64,000 nt of DNA from NCBI RefSeq assembly GCF_011752015.1, contig NZ_JAAIKA010000002.1, positions 300,212-364,211 on the forward strand. Direction: 5' to 3'. Shown in pieces: positions 1 through 8,485 of this stretch. The notes under the pieces were generated by a model. The model saw only the letters and a list, made by a program, of their open reading frames with translations, made no database searches and was not told the DNA's origin. Numbering within the stretch: position 1 is the first letter of the stretch; each line of letters begins with the position of its first letter. Origin of the DNA: Canibacter zhoujuaniae (GTDB lineage Bacteria; Actinomycetota; Actinomycetes; Actinomycetales; Microbacteriaceae). Made by a program: the position numbers and the translations under genes.

Positions 1-1
1 T

Positions 2-112
2 GTGCACCAGGCATATTTGGTTGCAGCGATTTTGATTACGGCTGCAGCGCCGATCGTTGCCCTTATCCCCGGTAAAAGTAGCGGAGACAGCACCGCGCAG
101 ATGCCGCACTAA
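2..112 (+). CDS. C-terminal end of a membrane protein (partial)
   Basis: An open frame enters from the left edge and stops with TAA at 110-112. The 36 visible residues contain one hydrophobic stretch (roughly residues 5-22, rich in Val, Ala, Ile and Leu, ending at a Pro-Gly) followed by a short polar tail. This is the typical end of a polytopic transporter such as a major facilitator protein, but too little is present to name a family. Its stop codon overlaps the stop of the convergent LysR gene by 4 nt, which supports the frame as real. Confidence 0.5.
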   Translation: MHQAYLVAAILITAAAPIVALIPGKSSGDSTAQMPH

Positions 113-1074
113 ACCGGCTCTGTGAGTTCGTTAGCGGCCGCAGATACCGCGCGCGACAGTGTCTCTAACTGTTCACTGTTTAGCGCGGTGCGTTCGGTCG
201 GCAGCAGGAGGCTTATTTCGCGTTTAAAGCGTGCGTCTACCAACCCTACAAGGTGCACGCCGTTGGGCACATTGCGGCAGGCTAGCCGGGGCACTGTTGT
301 AACAGCGAGCCCGGCAGCCACCATTCCGAGCGCCACGCTGTAGTCGTCGGTGCGGATGCGCACATTTAGCGCGGCTTGCTGGCCCGCAAAAATCTGCAGC
401 AGCATTTCGTCCAAGGGGTCGGGCGCGGAGGATCCTAAAATCCAGGCGTCTTCGGCTGTTTCGAGCAGCTCAGCGGTGGAGATTTGTGATCTGCGTGCAA
501 AACGATGAATCGTGGGAACCGCAAGCAGCACATCCTCAGCGATAACCAGTTTTTGGGTCACACCGTCTGCGCGCCAGTTATTTTTGCCGGGGGTGGAAAA
601 AATAAGCGCGGCGTCCAGTTCGCGGGCCCGAAACCGGTGCTCCAGGGTAGAAACTTCGGCAAGGATCGCCTGCACGCTAAAATCGGCACCCCGCAGGCGG
701 CGGGTAATGCGCGGCAGCAGGTGCGAGGCCGCGGTGGGAAACAGCCCTAAGCGCAGTTCGGGCAGACGGCCGGCTGCGGAGTTTAAGACGGTTTCCAGCG
801 CCTGAGAGGCGGTGTTGAGCGCCGCTTTTGCCTGCGGAATTAACTGTTTGGCGATGGGGGTGGGGGTGGTACCGCGCTTACTGCGATTCAGCAGCGTTGC
901 CCCGAGGGTGGATTCTAGATTGCGCAGATGGTAGTTGACGGTTGCGTCGCTCCAGCCGAGGTGGGAGCTTGCCGCAGAGATTGAGCCCTGCTCAGCGACC
1001 GCAACCAGTGCGGCAAACTGGCGGAGGTCTGGCGGAGAAGAGAAGGAAGAAGAGTGTTGCACGCCGATCCTCAA
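109..1074 (-). CDS. LysR-family transcriptional regulator
   Basis: The 321-residue product has an N-terminal winged helix-turn-helix (about residues 16-75, with the AAxxLxxSxxxVxxxLRxLE pattern of LysR proteins) and a C-terminal substrate-binding-like domain. The listed start is TTG; a GTG four codons downstream is an alternative. It is transcribed away from the Orn/Lys/Arg decarboxylase at 1165 with only 90 nt between the starts. That is the classical divergent arrangement of a LysR regulator and its target, so control of the decarboxylase is a reasonable inference. The effector is unknown. Confidence 0.85.
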   Translation of the reverse strand: MRIGVQHSSSFSSPPDLRQFAALVAVAEQGSISAASSHLGWSDATVNYHLRNLESTLGATLLNRSKRGTTPTPIAKQLIPQAKAALNTASQALETVLNSAAGRLPELRLGLFPTAASHLLPRITRRLRGADFSVQAILAEVSTLEHRFRARELDAALIFSTPGKNNWRADGVTQKLVIAEDVLLAVPTIHRFARRSQISTAELLETAEDAWILGSSAPDPLDEMLLQIFAGQQAALNVRIRTDDYSVALGMVAAGLAVTTVPRLACRNVPNGVHLVGLVDARFKREISLLLPTERTALNSEQLETLSRAVSAAANELTEPV

Positions 1075-1164
1075 ATAGTGTGTTCAATACTGTGTATAGA
1101 ACATCTTAGAGAATATTAGCTAGTGTAGTGAAGTTTTGATTTTTTTGCGTGTTTTACTTGGAGC

Positions 1165-2688
1165 ATGACTAAAAATGAGAACGCAGTCTGGTCAAGTCCA
1201 ACACCGCTGTTTGACCTAACCGGGCAAGACGAAATGCCTTATGCCGACGCCGTAAAAAAGCACGCAGAGCAGAATAAAATCAACCTCATGGTGCCCGGGC
1301 ACTCCGGTAGCAACGAGGCGGGCGCGCACGCTATCGCCGACTATTTCGGCGACCGCATTGCGGCGCTTGATATTCCGTTGATGATTGAGGGCATCGATCT
1401 CGGCTCAGAATCTCCGATGATGCAGGCACGCAGGCTTGCTGCTGCGGCTTGGGGAGCGCATAAAACCTGGTTCTTGAGCAACGGTGCTTCACAGGCAAAC
1501 CGCACGGCTGCTATCGCAGTAGCCGGGCTTGGAAAGAACGTTATTATGCAGCGTTCAAGCCACTCTAGCTTTATTGACGGAGTGCTTGCTGCTGGATTGA
1601 AGCCGAGTTTCATTTCGCCAAGTGTTGACTACAAGAACGGTGCCTCGCACGGCGTTACCCCGCAGGCGCTTGAAGAGCAGCTCGCTGCAGCTGATGAACC
1701 CGTTGCTGCGGTTTATGTTGTATCACCTAGCTATTTTGGGGCAACGGCCGATGTTGCAGGTATTGCTGAGGTTGCACACCGATACGGTGCTGCGCTGATC
1801 GTTGATGGGGCCTGGGGGCCGCACTTCGGATTCCATGAGAAGCTGCCAGAGTCTCCTGTGCGTCTGGGCGCTGACATTGTTATTTCGAGCACCCACAAGC
1901 TGGCCGGGTCGCTCACCCAGAGCGCGATGCTGCACCTTGGCAAGAGCGAGTTTACAGAGCGTTTACTGCCGTACATGGAGCGCGCCTTCTCGATGACCTC
2001 GTCAACCTCACAGAGCGCGATTCTTTCTGTGTCGCTCGATATAGCACGACACACCCTGGTCAATGGGCGCGCCAATATTGGTAAAAGCATTGAAATTGCA
2101 AACGATTTGCGTGACCGCATTCGCTTGCACCCGCATCTAGCTGTTTTGGATGATACATTCAGAGAGTTTGACGACATTGTCGCAACCGATCCGCTGCGTG
2201 TCGCAATTGATGTGTCTGCGCTGGCACACGACGGGCACTGGGTGCGCGGCTATCTGCAGACAGAGCACAATATTTTCTTTGAAATGTCTACCTCAACCGT
2301 GATAGTCGCTGTTATCGGTGCGGGAGCACGCCCGTCAGTGGAGCGCATTATGGTTGCGCTAGATGATGTGGTGCACGCGGCCGGCTTGCGAGACGGTGCG
2401 CACATCAGCGAACAGTTCCCTGAACTACCGGCGCCAAGCGAGCTAGTTATGCTGCCACGCGATGCCTATTTTGCTGAAATTGAGCTTGTTTCTGCCGCTG
2501 AAGCGGTGGGACGAATCTCTGCTGACTCGCTAGCTGCATACCCGCCAGGAATTCCTAACGTGTTGCCTGGCGAAATTATTAGCAAAGACCTAGTAGAATT
2601 TCTATCAGCGGTTGCAACGTCACCAACCGGTTACGTACGAGGCGCGCACGACAGTGTGGTTTCTAAGTATCGGGTGGTAAAACGTTAA
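1165..2688 (+). CDS. Orn/Lys/Arg decarboxylase family protein (PLP-dependent)
   Basis: This 507-residue fold-type-I PLP enzyme belongs to the basic amino acid decarboxylase family, which turns ornithine, lysine or arginine into a polyamine or diamine. The PLP lysine is K245 in an SSTHK motif, preceded by the cofactor-binding aspartate D214 in VDGAWGPH. H133 of the SSHSS motif and the SNGASQANR segment (105-113) are also typical. The N-terminal receiver-like wing domain of the large enterobacterial enzymes is absent, so this is the short Bacillus SpeA/YaaO-like form. ATG start with GGAG just upstream. A strong hairpin follows at 2799. Substrate cannot be told from sequence alone. Confidence 0.85.
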   Translation: MTKNENAVWSSPTPLFDLTGQDEMPYADAVKKHAEQNKINLMVPGHSGSNEAGAHAIADYFGDRIAALDIPLMIEGIDLGSESPMMQARRLAAAAWGAHKTWFLSNGASQANRTAAIAVAGLGKNVIMQRSSHSSFIDGVLAAGLKPSFISPSVDYKNGASHGVTPQALEEQLAAADEPVAAVYVVSPSYFGATADVAGIAEVAHRYGAALIVDGAWGPHFGFHEKLPESPVRLGADIVISSTHKLAGSLTQSAMLHLGKSEFTERLLPYMERAFSMTSSTSQSAILSVSLDIARHTLVNGRANIGKSIEIANDLRDRIRLHPHLAVLDDTFREFDDIVATDPLRVAIDVSALAHDGHWVRGYLQTEHNIFFEMSTSTVIVAVIGAGARPSVERIMVALDDVVHAAGLRDGAHISEQFPELPAPSELVMLPRDAYFAEIELVSAAEAVGRISADSLAAYPPGIPNVLPGEIISKDLVEFLSAVATSPTGYVRGAHDSVVSKYRVVKR

Positions 2689-2798
2689 GCAACCGAATAA
2701 AGACCTTGGGCTGCTTGGGGGAGCGCCCTGGGAGTCGTTGAAGCCGTGAAGGCGTTGTTGGGGACTTTGCGTCTTCTGCTTAGGATCAACGACAATTT

Positions 2799-2836
2799 AA
2801 GGGGGCTGTGTGAATTCCGCAGCCCCCTTTGTTTTT
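2799..2836 (+). terminator. Rho-independent terminator, probably bidirectional
   Basis: Ten paired bases (2799-2808 with 2820-2829, AAGGGGGCTG/CAGCCCCCTT) enclose an 11-nt loop, followed by TTTGTTTTT. It lies between the convergent decarboxylase and enoyl-CoA hydratase genes. The opposite strand has a poorer T tract. Confidence 0.85.
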
Positions 2837-2907
2837 CCAAATCGGTTTAGTGTTAGACGGTTCGCAGCGTTACTTTACTGCTGCTTCAGCCTTGTGCCCG
2901 CAATTTT

Positions 2908-3744
2908 CTAAGCAGGGTATTGTGGCTTGCGCTTCGCAACAAACGCGCTGGTGCCTTCGACCATATCGGGTGTGCCAAAACACGCAGCAAAGTTGCTCAA
3001 CTCAGTCGTTAGACCCTCACTTATCGATTGCGATTCTGTTGCTGCCATAGTTGCTTTTGCCCGGGCGATGGCCGTAGGTGACTGCTTCGTGGCTAGTTTT
3101 AGAGTTTCGTGCACACCGTTAAAGAGGGCGTCACGATCCGCAAACAGCTTGGTTACAAGCCCCGCCTCTTGCGCTTCTGCGGCGGTGATCCGCATTCCGG
3201 TGAAGATCATCTCGCGCGCTTTTGCGGATCCAACAAAGCGGTGCAAGCGCACAGTGCCACCAAACCCTGGAATCAGCCCAAGCCCGACCTCCGGCTGGCC
3301 GAATACCGCGCTTTCGGTTGCATAGATAAAATCGCAGCACATCGCGATCTCACAGCCACCGCCGAGAGCCCAACCGTCAACAGCTGCCACCGTGGGGAAC
3401 GGTAAAGCACCAAACAGTTTCGTAACTTCCTGGGCTTTGCCGGCGTATGCGAGAGCCTGCATTTCGTTCATATCGCGCATCTCTGCAATGTCTGCGCCGG
3501 CGACGAAAGACTTATCTCCCGCGCCCGCGAGGATCAGGCCGCGCACCGACCAGTCTTGTTCGCCGTTTAGACCCGCTCGAGATGAAAGCTCAGTGAGCAA
3601 CTCATGCAGATCACTCACCACCAGCGCAGACAGTGCATTGAGAGCCTGCGGGCGATTTATTTCGATGGTTGCGATTCCCAACTCATCTACTGCCGTTTTT
3701 AGGGTTTCAAATTTTGCATTCTTTAAAAAATCTGCTGCCGACAC
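2908..3744 (-). CDS. Enoyl-CoA hydratase/isomerase family protein
   Basis: A 278-residue crotonase-fold protein that would hydrate trans-2-enoyl-CoA thioesters in fatty acid or related acyl-CoA breakdown in the cytoplasm. Both catalytic glutamates of true hydratases are present: E132 in ALGGGCEIAM and E152 in GQPEVGLGLIPGFGG. The oxyanion-hole region FVAGADI (80-86) is also clear. GTG start with AAGGAG seven bases upstream. It stands alone, with no acyl-CoA ligase or dehydrogenase next to it, so the specific pathway is not shown. Confidence 0.9.
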   Translation of the reverse strand: MSAADFLKNAKFETLKTAVDELGIATIEINRPQALNALSALVVSDLHELLTELSSRAGLNGEQDWSVRGLILAGAGDKSFVAGADIAEMRDMNEMQALAYAGKAQEVTKLFGALPFPTVAAVDGWALGGGCEIAMCCDFIYATESAVFGQPEVGLGLIPGFGGTVRLHRFVGSAKAREMIFTGMRITAAEAQEAGLVTKLFADRDALFNGVHETLKLATKQSPTAIARAKATMAATESQSISEGLTTELSNFAACFGTPDMVEGTSAFVAKRKPQYPA

Positions 3745-3824
3745 TGCCGCTCCTTCGCGCTCAAATTATGTTTTATTCCTACCCTAGTAGCTGCGCGCCC
3801 CTTGCAACTGACTGTAGACATGAC

Positions 3825-3857
3825 AAGGGGCGCCGCGGCAGATGCGCAGCGCCCCTT
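3825..3857 (-). terminator. Hairpin downstream of the small membrane protein gene
   Basis: Nine perfectly paired bases (3825-3833 AAGGGGCGC with 3849-3857 GCGCCCCTT) lie just past the stop of the minus-strand gene at 3866. A third related half (CGCCCCTTG near 3796-3803) could form an alternative pairing. The T tract is weak, so terminator function is probable, not certain. Confidence 0.55.
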
Positions 3858-3865
3858 AGAAACAG

Positions 3866-4105
3866 TTAGTTGCTCTTTTTAAAGAGGTTGCTGACAGCGG
3901 TCGAAAGACCCAACACAATTGCCAGCAGCACAACCGCAACAATGATTATCGCGACATAGTTGTGACCCTCACCTGCGCGGTTAAACGGTGCCAAAGTGTC
4001 AAGGTCGCCGCCCCCAGACGCGTGTGCGGGAACAGCGATAAAGAACGATATAACTGCCGTGAAAATGGCGGTAACAGCGGTTTTAACAGAGGTTTTAATT
4101 GACAT
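3866..4105 (-). CDS. Small exported or membrane protein, unknown function
   Basis: A 79-residue protein starting at ATG with a very good AAAGGAG five bases upstream. Residues 1-29 look like a signal peptide (basic start, hydrophobic core, cleavage-like AHA-S). A Gly/Asp-rich segment follows, then a second hydrophobic helix (about residues 50-71), ending in a lysine-containing tail FKKSN. It would therefore be a small membrane protein facing outside at its middle part. I do not recognise the family. It is divergent from the nuclease/helicase gene at 4226 and followed by a hairpin. Confidence 0.75.
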   Translation of the reverse strand: MSIKTSVKTAVTAIFTAVISFFIAVPAHASGGGDLDTLAPFNRAGEGHNYVAIIIVAVVLLAIVLGLSTAVSNLFKKSN

Positions 4106-4141
4106 TGAGTCTCCTTTTAAGCGCCATGAAAAATCAGAGCA

Positions 4142-4167
4142 GGTAACTGGAATAAGTCCAGTTTACC
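4142..4167. promoter_or_regulatory. Inverted repeat in a divergent intergenic region
   Basis: AACTGGA (4145-4151) and TCCAGTT (4157-4163) are perfect inverted halves around a 5-nt spacer. Allowing one bulged base, the symmetry extends to GGTA/TACC, giving about ten pairs. It sits between the divergent starts at 4105 and 4226 and could be an operator. No regulator can be assigned. Confidence 0.4.
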
Positions 4168-4225
4168 GGTGCTTAGGTGGTTAGCGCAGTTATAAAACGA
4201 TAGACCCGTATTCTATTCTGAGGCT

Positions 4226-7200
4226 ATGCAGATTAACGGCACCCAGATTGTTATCACCCCGTCTGACCTGTCTCAATTTCTCAGTTGTGAATTTGCGACG
4301 CTCAGACGGTTTGACGCCCTGCTCGGCAGACTAACGGCGCCTGCAGCTGCCGCTAACCCGATTGCCCAGCTTGCTGCCAAGCTGGGTGAGAAGCATGAAG
4401 AGGCGGTCTTAAAGAATTATCAAGCGCACTACGGTGACGCTGTGGTTGATATGCGCGCGAGCATAGACGGCGCAAACGCAGGTGAGGCAGATTGGGAGGG
4501 CGCAGCAGCACAAACGCGGCAGGTGCTTGCGGGCGACGCTCAAGTTGTTTATCAGGCTGTGTTTTATGCCGCAGAGCCACCGCGTGCAGACGGTCTGCAG
4601 TTTGTTTTTCGCGGTCTTGCAGACTTCCTGATCAAAACCCCAGCAGGGTGGGAAGTGCAAGATACCAAACTCACGACAAAATCGAAGGTTGCGGCTGTCT
4701 TTCAGATGCTCGCATATGCTGAGCAGCTCGAAAAGAGCGGTGTTGCAACGGCACCGACAGTGCGCATCATGCACGGCAATCGAGACGAGTCTGTTTATCT
4801 TAGGGAAGATTTAGCTTTAACCTACGGCGCGACAGTGTCACGGTTTCATGATTTGTTAGCCCAGCGTTACTTTGCAGGCGGAGGAGACAGCGACTTACAT
4901 TCTGCGCCACCGCTTGAGTTCGCCGACAACAGCTCCGATATCTCCTACTGTCTGACCTGTGAATACTGCCTGCACGAACTGCAGCAATGCAATGATGTTG
5001 GTCTGCTCGCACCGGTGTCTGTGAAGCTTCGTGAACGCCTGGCAGCAGTCGGTATTCACAGTATTGCTGAGCTCGCGGCGGCAGATTTTAGCTCTCGCCG
5101 CCCTGCAGCAGATAAAGCCTGGCAAGAGCTATTTGTTTTGAAAGGGCCGAAGCAGCTGCAAGTGATTCAGCGGTATGCGGTAGCGGCAGTTACCGGGCAG
5201 AATGAGGTGCAAAATCCCCTCTTGCAGACGCGTCTTGGTCGCATTGGTGCTGCAAGCCCTGTGCTTACCCTTGCTGCAGATAGCTTCTATTTTGACGATC
5301 CGAAAGAGCTCTACACTGCAACAACAGAATTTATCGGCTGGGCGCTGCTTGCAACAGAAGCCGGTGATCAGGAGTTCTTTGCAAGCACCCGCAAAAGTGA
5401 GCGAGTTTTGTGGTCGCAACTCTATTCAGCGATACAGCGCGCAACTGAAGGCCGCCAGATTTTGCTTGTCGAATCGCAAGCGGTAATAGACACGCTAGTG
5501 CGGCTTGCTGCGCGCCATTCAAGTCAGGAGCGGGGCCTTTTGTGGCTGCTGGAGCAGGGCAAAATTATTGCTGCAACAACCCTGTTGCAGCACGCAGTTA
5601 TCGCACCGGTTAGGGAGTTTACCCTGCTGGAATATGCGCGTGCCTTCCGTGTTCTAGAGGCTCTTGATGCTGAGACTAACGCAAGCACAGTGCAGCAGCT
5701 AGAGTCACTGCCTATTATGCGCGCAGCCTGGGTGGCAAAGACCGGGTTGGCGGTTACTAATGTGCGCGAACACGTGCGGCAGGGGCTGTGGTTGCAGGCC
5801 ACACTTGTGCGGCATACTTTGGCAGCTGCTGGCCGGTTGCGGCACTCTCTAGATAGTGCCGCGACCGAGAATCAGACTTCGAGCGTTACGCAAACGCAGC
5901 CGGGCGCGGGTTTTGATGCCGCAGCACTCACCGTTTTCATGCAAACAGAGAGCGAAGCTCCCGAACTTGATGAAGCAAAACTCGCGCGCCGAGAAAAACG
6001 AAATTTACTGCGTGGGCAGCTGCTAGAGGCGGCAGCAGCTGCGGGGCTAGAGCCTGAAATTGGCACAACCCTTACAATGATCGGAAACAGCTACGATTTT
6101 TACGATCGTGAAGACGCAGCTAGCTCTATAGAAAACCTGCAGCTCTATAACTCAACCACCGCTGACTGGAGTGGTGCGTTTATTCCGCTGGTATCGCGCA
6201 CGGATGCAGATTTAGTTTGCGAGCCGGGGAGAAGCGGCTGGGTGCAGGTTTCGTATCCGATGCGGACGGATCAAACATGGACAGCCGGTGAGCTGTTGAA
6301 TGCGAGAGTTAGGGCTGTTTTTCCCGCGGGCAGTGGCGTTGGAAAACTGTTCGGTAGTTTTGGCGCGGAACAGCGCGCAGCTACTGTAACCATTAAGTCA
6401 GACGGCAGCTGTTGGGTGCGTGTGAATGAGCGTGCAAACTCAGAGCAACTCCCTGCGCTCTCACACTGCTGGCCGGTGGCTATTGATACCACTACGAGCT
6501 TCTCGCGTAAATCTCACCGTGAGGCGATAGAAGACTGGTGGAATGCGCACGGTGAGCAGATCGCGGCGGGTGCTGTGCCCGATGATGCGGGTTACGCTTT
6601 GGTTAGTCGTGCACTGCCGAGCTTTAAAGAACCGGGCTTTCAACTGCCTGAAATCAAGCGCAATCCGGATAGCGCAGAAAACCCTTACATCGAGCCGCTG
6701 GTGCGATCCGTGGCGCAGCTCGATAACTCAGTTTTGGCTGTGCAGGGGCCGCCGGGCACAGGAAAATCGACCGTTACCGCGGCTGTGATAGCGCGCCTGG
6801 TTAATGAGCACGGCTTCAAAATTGCTGTGACCGCACAGTCGCACCGCGTTATCGAATCACTGCTCAACAAAATTGTCGATTCCGGTGTTCCGGCCGCACG
6901 CGTGCTTAAACCTCTCAGCAGCGAAAAGAGTCTGCCGGAAGAGCAGCGCCTGTTTACCGGGTTAAACCGCATGGCTGATTTCCTTCTTTATGCGCCGCGA
7001 GAAGGTGGGTTTGTTTTTGGTGGCACAAGTTGGAATATGGGCTCCAGCGTTTTAGAAAAGAAGAGCTTTGACCTGTTGGTTGTTGATGAGGCTGGGCAGT
7101 TCAGTATCGTAGACACGCTAGCGTCTTTGTACGCGGCCAAAAACTTGCTTGCGGTTGGCGACCCCCAACAGCTGCCGCAGGTTAGTGGCGGTGTGCATCC

Positions 7201-7909
7201 GGCGCCGGTCGATGCTTCCGTGCTGGGCTGGTTGGTCGGTGACGCACCTGTGATCCCGCAGTCGCGCGGATACCTGTTAGAGCACTCCTGGCGCATGAAC
7301 CCGGCTCTGTGCAGCATCGTCTCAGATCTTTACTACGGCGGCAAACTGCAGTCAGCGCCGGCTGCTAAACGCCCTGAGGTTGTTGGCAGCTTTGCGCAGG
7401 GTCTATATTTTCACCCTGTTGAGTCACAGCTTTGCACAACACACAACCCGCATGAAGCAGAACGGGTGGTGGGGCTTGTGCGTGAAATGTTGCGGGCAAA
7501 AGTGGTGCGTGCTGCTGCCTCTGCTGCAAACATCGCAACCGCCGAGCCCCTAACGCAGGAAGATATTATTGTTGTCGCCCCCTACAATCGGCAAGTGGCG
7601 CTTATCTCCGGTGCTTTACAGCGTGCAGGGTTTAACGGCGTGGCCGTTGGCACAGTCGATAAGTTTCAAGGTCAGGAAGCGCTAATGGCTATTGTCAGTC
7701 TGGCTGCATCTTCCCCCAAGGATGTTGATCGGGGGATCGAGTTCCTACTGTCAAAGAATCGCCTAAACGTGGCGATCAGTCGCGCAAAGTGGTCTGCGCA
7801 CATAGTTGCTTCCCCACAGCTGGAATACGCAGTGCCGACAGATGCCGAGCAGCTAATGCTGCAATCCTCATACCAGCGGTTGCTCAGCCGCGCCAGCCGG
7901 GTTAGCTGA
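4226..7909 (+). CDS. TM0106-type RecB-like nuclease fused to a superfamily 1 helicase
   Basis: A 1227-residue protein. The N-terminal part looks like a PD-(D/E)XK nuclease: D133 in GLADFLIK, then D146 and K148 in VQDTK. It is bracketed by C21 and a C242/C245/C248/C255 cluster resembling the 4Fe-4S cysteines of Cas4, AddB and Dna2. The C-terminal half is an SF1 helicase of the UPF1/IGHMBP2 type. It shows Walker A GPPGTGKS (841-848), Walker B VVDEAGQ (about 951), GDPQQLPQ, and the late motifs TVDKFQGQE and NRLNVAISRAK. It probably processes DNA or RNA ends; the natural substrate of this family is not established. TATTCT repeats lie just before the ATG, and GAGG is only 2 nt away. Confidence 0.85.
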   Translation: MQINGTQIVITPSDLSQFLSCEFATLRRFDALLGRLTAPAAAANPIAQLAAKLGEKHEEAVLKNYQAHYGDAVVDMRASIDGANAGEADWEGAAAQTRQVLAGDAQVVYQAVFYAAEPPRADGLQFVFRGLADFLIKTPAGWEVQDTKLTTKSKVAAVFQMLAYAEQLEKSGVATAPTVRIMHGNRDESVYLREDLALTYGATVSRFHDLLAQRYFAGGGDSDLHSAPPLEFADNSSDISYCLTCEYCLHELQQCNDVGLLAPVSVKLRERLAAVGIHSIAELAAADFSSRRPAADKAWQELFVLKGPKQLQVIQRYAVAAVTGQNEVQNPLLQTRLGRIGAASPVLTLAADSFYFDDPKELYTATTEFIGWALLATEAGDQEFFASTRKSERVLWSQLYSAIQRATEGRQILLVESQAVIDTLVRLAARHSSQERGLLWLLEQGKIIAATTLLQHAVIAPVREFTLLEYARAFRVLEALDAETNASTVQQLESLPIMRAAWVAKTGLAVTNVREHVRQGLWLQATLVRHTLAAAGRLRHSLDSAATENQTSSVTQTQPGAGFDAAALTVFMQTESEAPELDEAKLARREKRNLLRGQLLEAAAAAGLEPEIGTTLTMIGNSYDFYDREDAASSIENLQLYNSTTADWSGAFIPLVSRTDADLVCEPGRSGWVQVSYPMRTDQTWTAGELLNARVRAVFPAGSGVGKLFGSFGAEQRAATVTIKSDGSCWVRVNERANSEQLPALSHCWPVAIDTTTSFSRKSHREAIEDWWNAHGEQIAAGAVPDDAGYALVSRALPSFKEPGFQLPEIKRNPDSAENPYIEPLVRSVAQLDNSVLAVQGPPGTGKSTVTAAVIARLVNEHGFKIAVTAQSHRVIESLLNKIVDSGVPAARVLKPLSSEKSLPEEQRLFTGLNRMADFLLYAPREGGFVFGGTSWNMGSSVLEKKSFDLLVVDEAGQFSIVDTLASLYAAKNLLAVGDPQQLPQVSGGVHPAPVDASVLGWLVGDAPVIPQSRGYLLEHSWRMNPALCSIVSDLYYGGKLQSAPAAKRPEVVGSFAQGLYFHPVESQLCTTHNPHEAERVVGLVREMLRAKVVRAAASAANIATAEPLTQEDIIVVAPYNRQVALISGALQRAGFNGVAVGTVDKFQGQEALMAIVSLAASSPKDVDRGIEFLLSKNRLNVAISRAKWSAHIVASPQLEYAVPTDAEQLMLQSSYQRLLSRASRVS

Positions 7910-7925
7910 GCTCGAGCCAGGTTAA

Positions 7926-8411
7926 TTAAATTAACTTCACCGGTGTGCCCTTGGGCAGCCCAGTGCGCAGCTGGCCGGTGGCGCTGATGGTGCTGTCTGA
8001 GGTTACTAGTTCAGCTTCAAGCAGGGCGGCGCTGGCCTCCACAGGCACTTCAACAAGCTGCACGGCGGTGAGCAGTTTATCGCCCAACTCTGCCACTACG
8101 CGTGACAGAGCAGAGCGAATTGGTTTTGGATCAACCAGAGCGCCGTGCTGGTAATGCGCATCACGCAGGTCGACGCTCTGCCGCGCGTATTCAACACCGT
8201 CACCAGACACTGCGACACCCAACATCGCACTCTCATTGCGAGTGATGCGCACAATAAGCTCACTGCTCGCTCCGCCAGCGTTAACGTTGAAGGGGAGCTG
8301 TCTTTCAGAGCCGGGTAATCCGAGTCGAGTGTTTGCGGTGTGACCCGCGGTCTTTTTCAGCCCCTGATCTGCTGTGCCGGGTTTTTGGGTGAAAGTGAAT
8401 TTCAAATCCAT
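7926..8411 (-). CDS. Conserved-looking hypothetical protein, unknown function
   Basis: A 161-residue cytoplasmic protein with no signal peptide or membrane segment and no motif I recognise. It looks mixed alpha/beta, with a basic Lys/Gly-rich first 40 residues, a beta-like middle (ELIVRITRNESAMLGVAVSG) and a helical stretch around residues 98-115. It ends 16 nt from the convergent helicase gene; an AT-rich palindrome (GTTAATTAAATTAAC) lies across that junction. No convincing Shine-Dalgarno sequence precedes the ATG. Confidence 0.6.
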   Translation of the reverse strand: MDLKFTFTQKPGTADQGLKKTAGHTANTRLGLPGSERQLPFNVNAGGASSELIVRITRNESAMLGVAVSGDGVEYARQSVDLRDAHYQHGALVDPKPIRSALSRVVAELGDKLLTAVQLVEVPVEASAALLEAELVTSDSTISATGQLRTGLPKGTPVKLI

Positions 8412-8432
8412 AACAGCACTAGCTTAATAACA

Positions 8433-8466
8433 GAAGCGCCGCCTCCGAAAGGGGAAACGGCGCTTC
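8433..8466 (-). terminator. Terminator of the alanine dehydrogenase gene
   Basis: GAAGCGCCG (8433-8441) pairs perfectly with CGGCGCTTC (8458-8466), with further inner pairing of CCTCC and GGGG. On the minus strand it is followed by TGTTATT. It lies 20 nt past the ald stop. Confidence 0.75.
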
Positions 8467-8485
8467 AAACTCTTGGACTATAAGC

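Noticed and set aside
4168..4186. DtxR box in the leader of the nuclease-helicase (TTAGGTGGTTAGCG)
   Set aside because: Only the first six bases match; the second half-site is absent.
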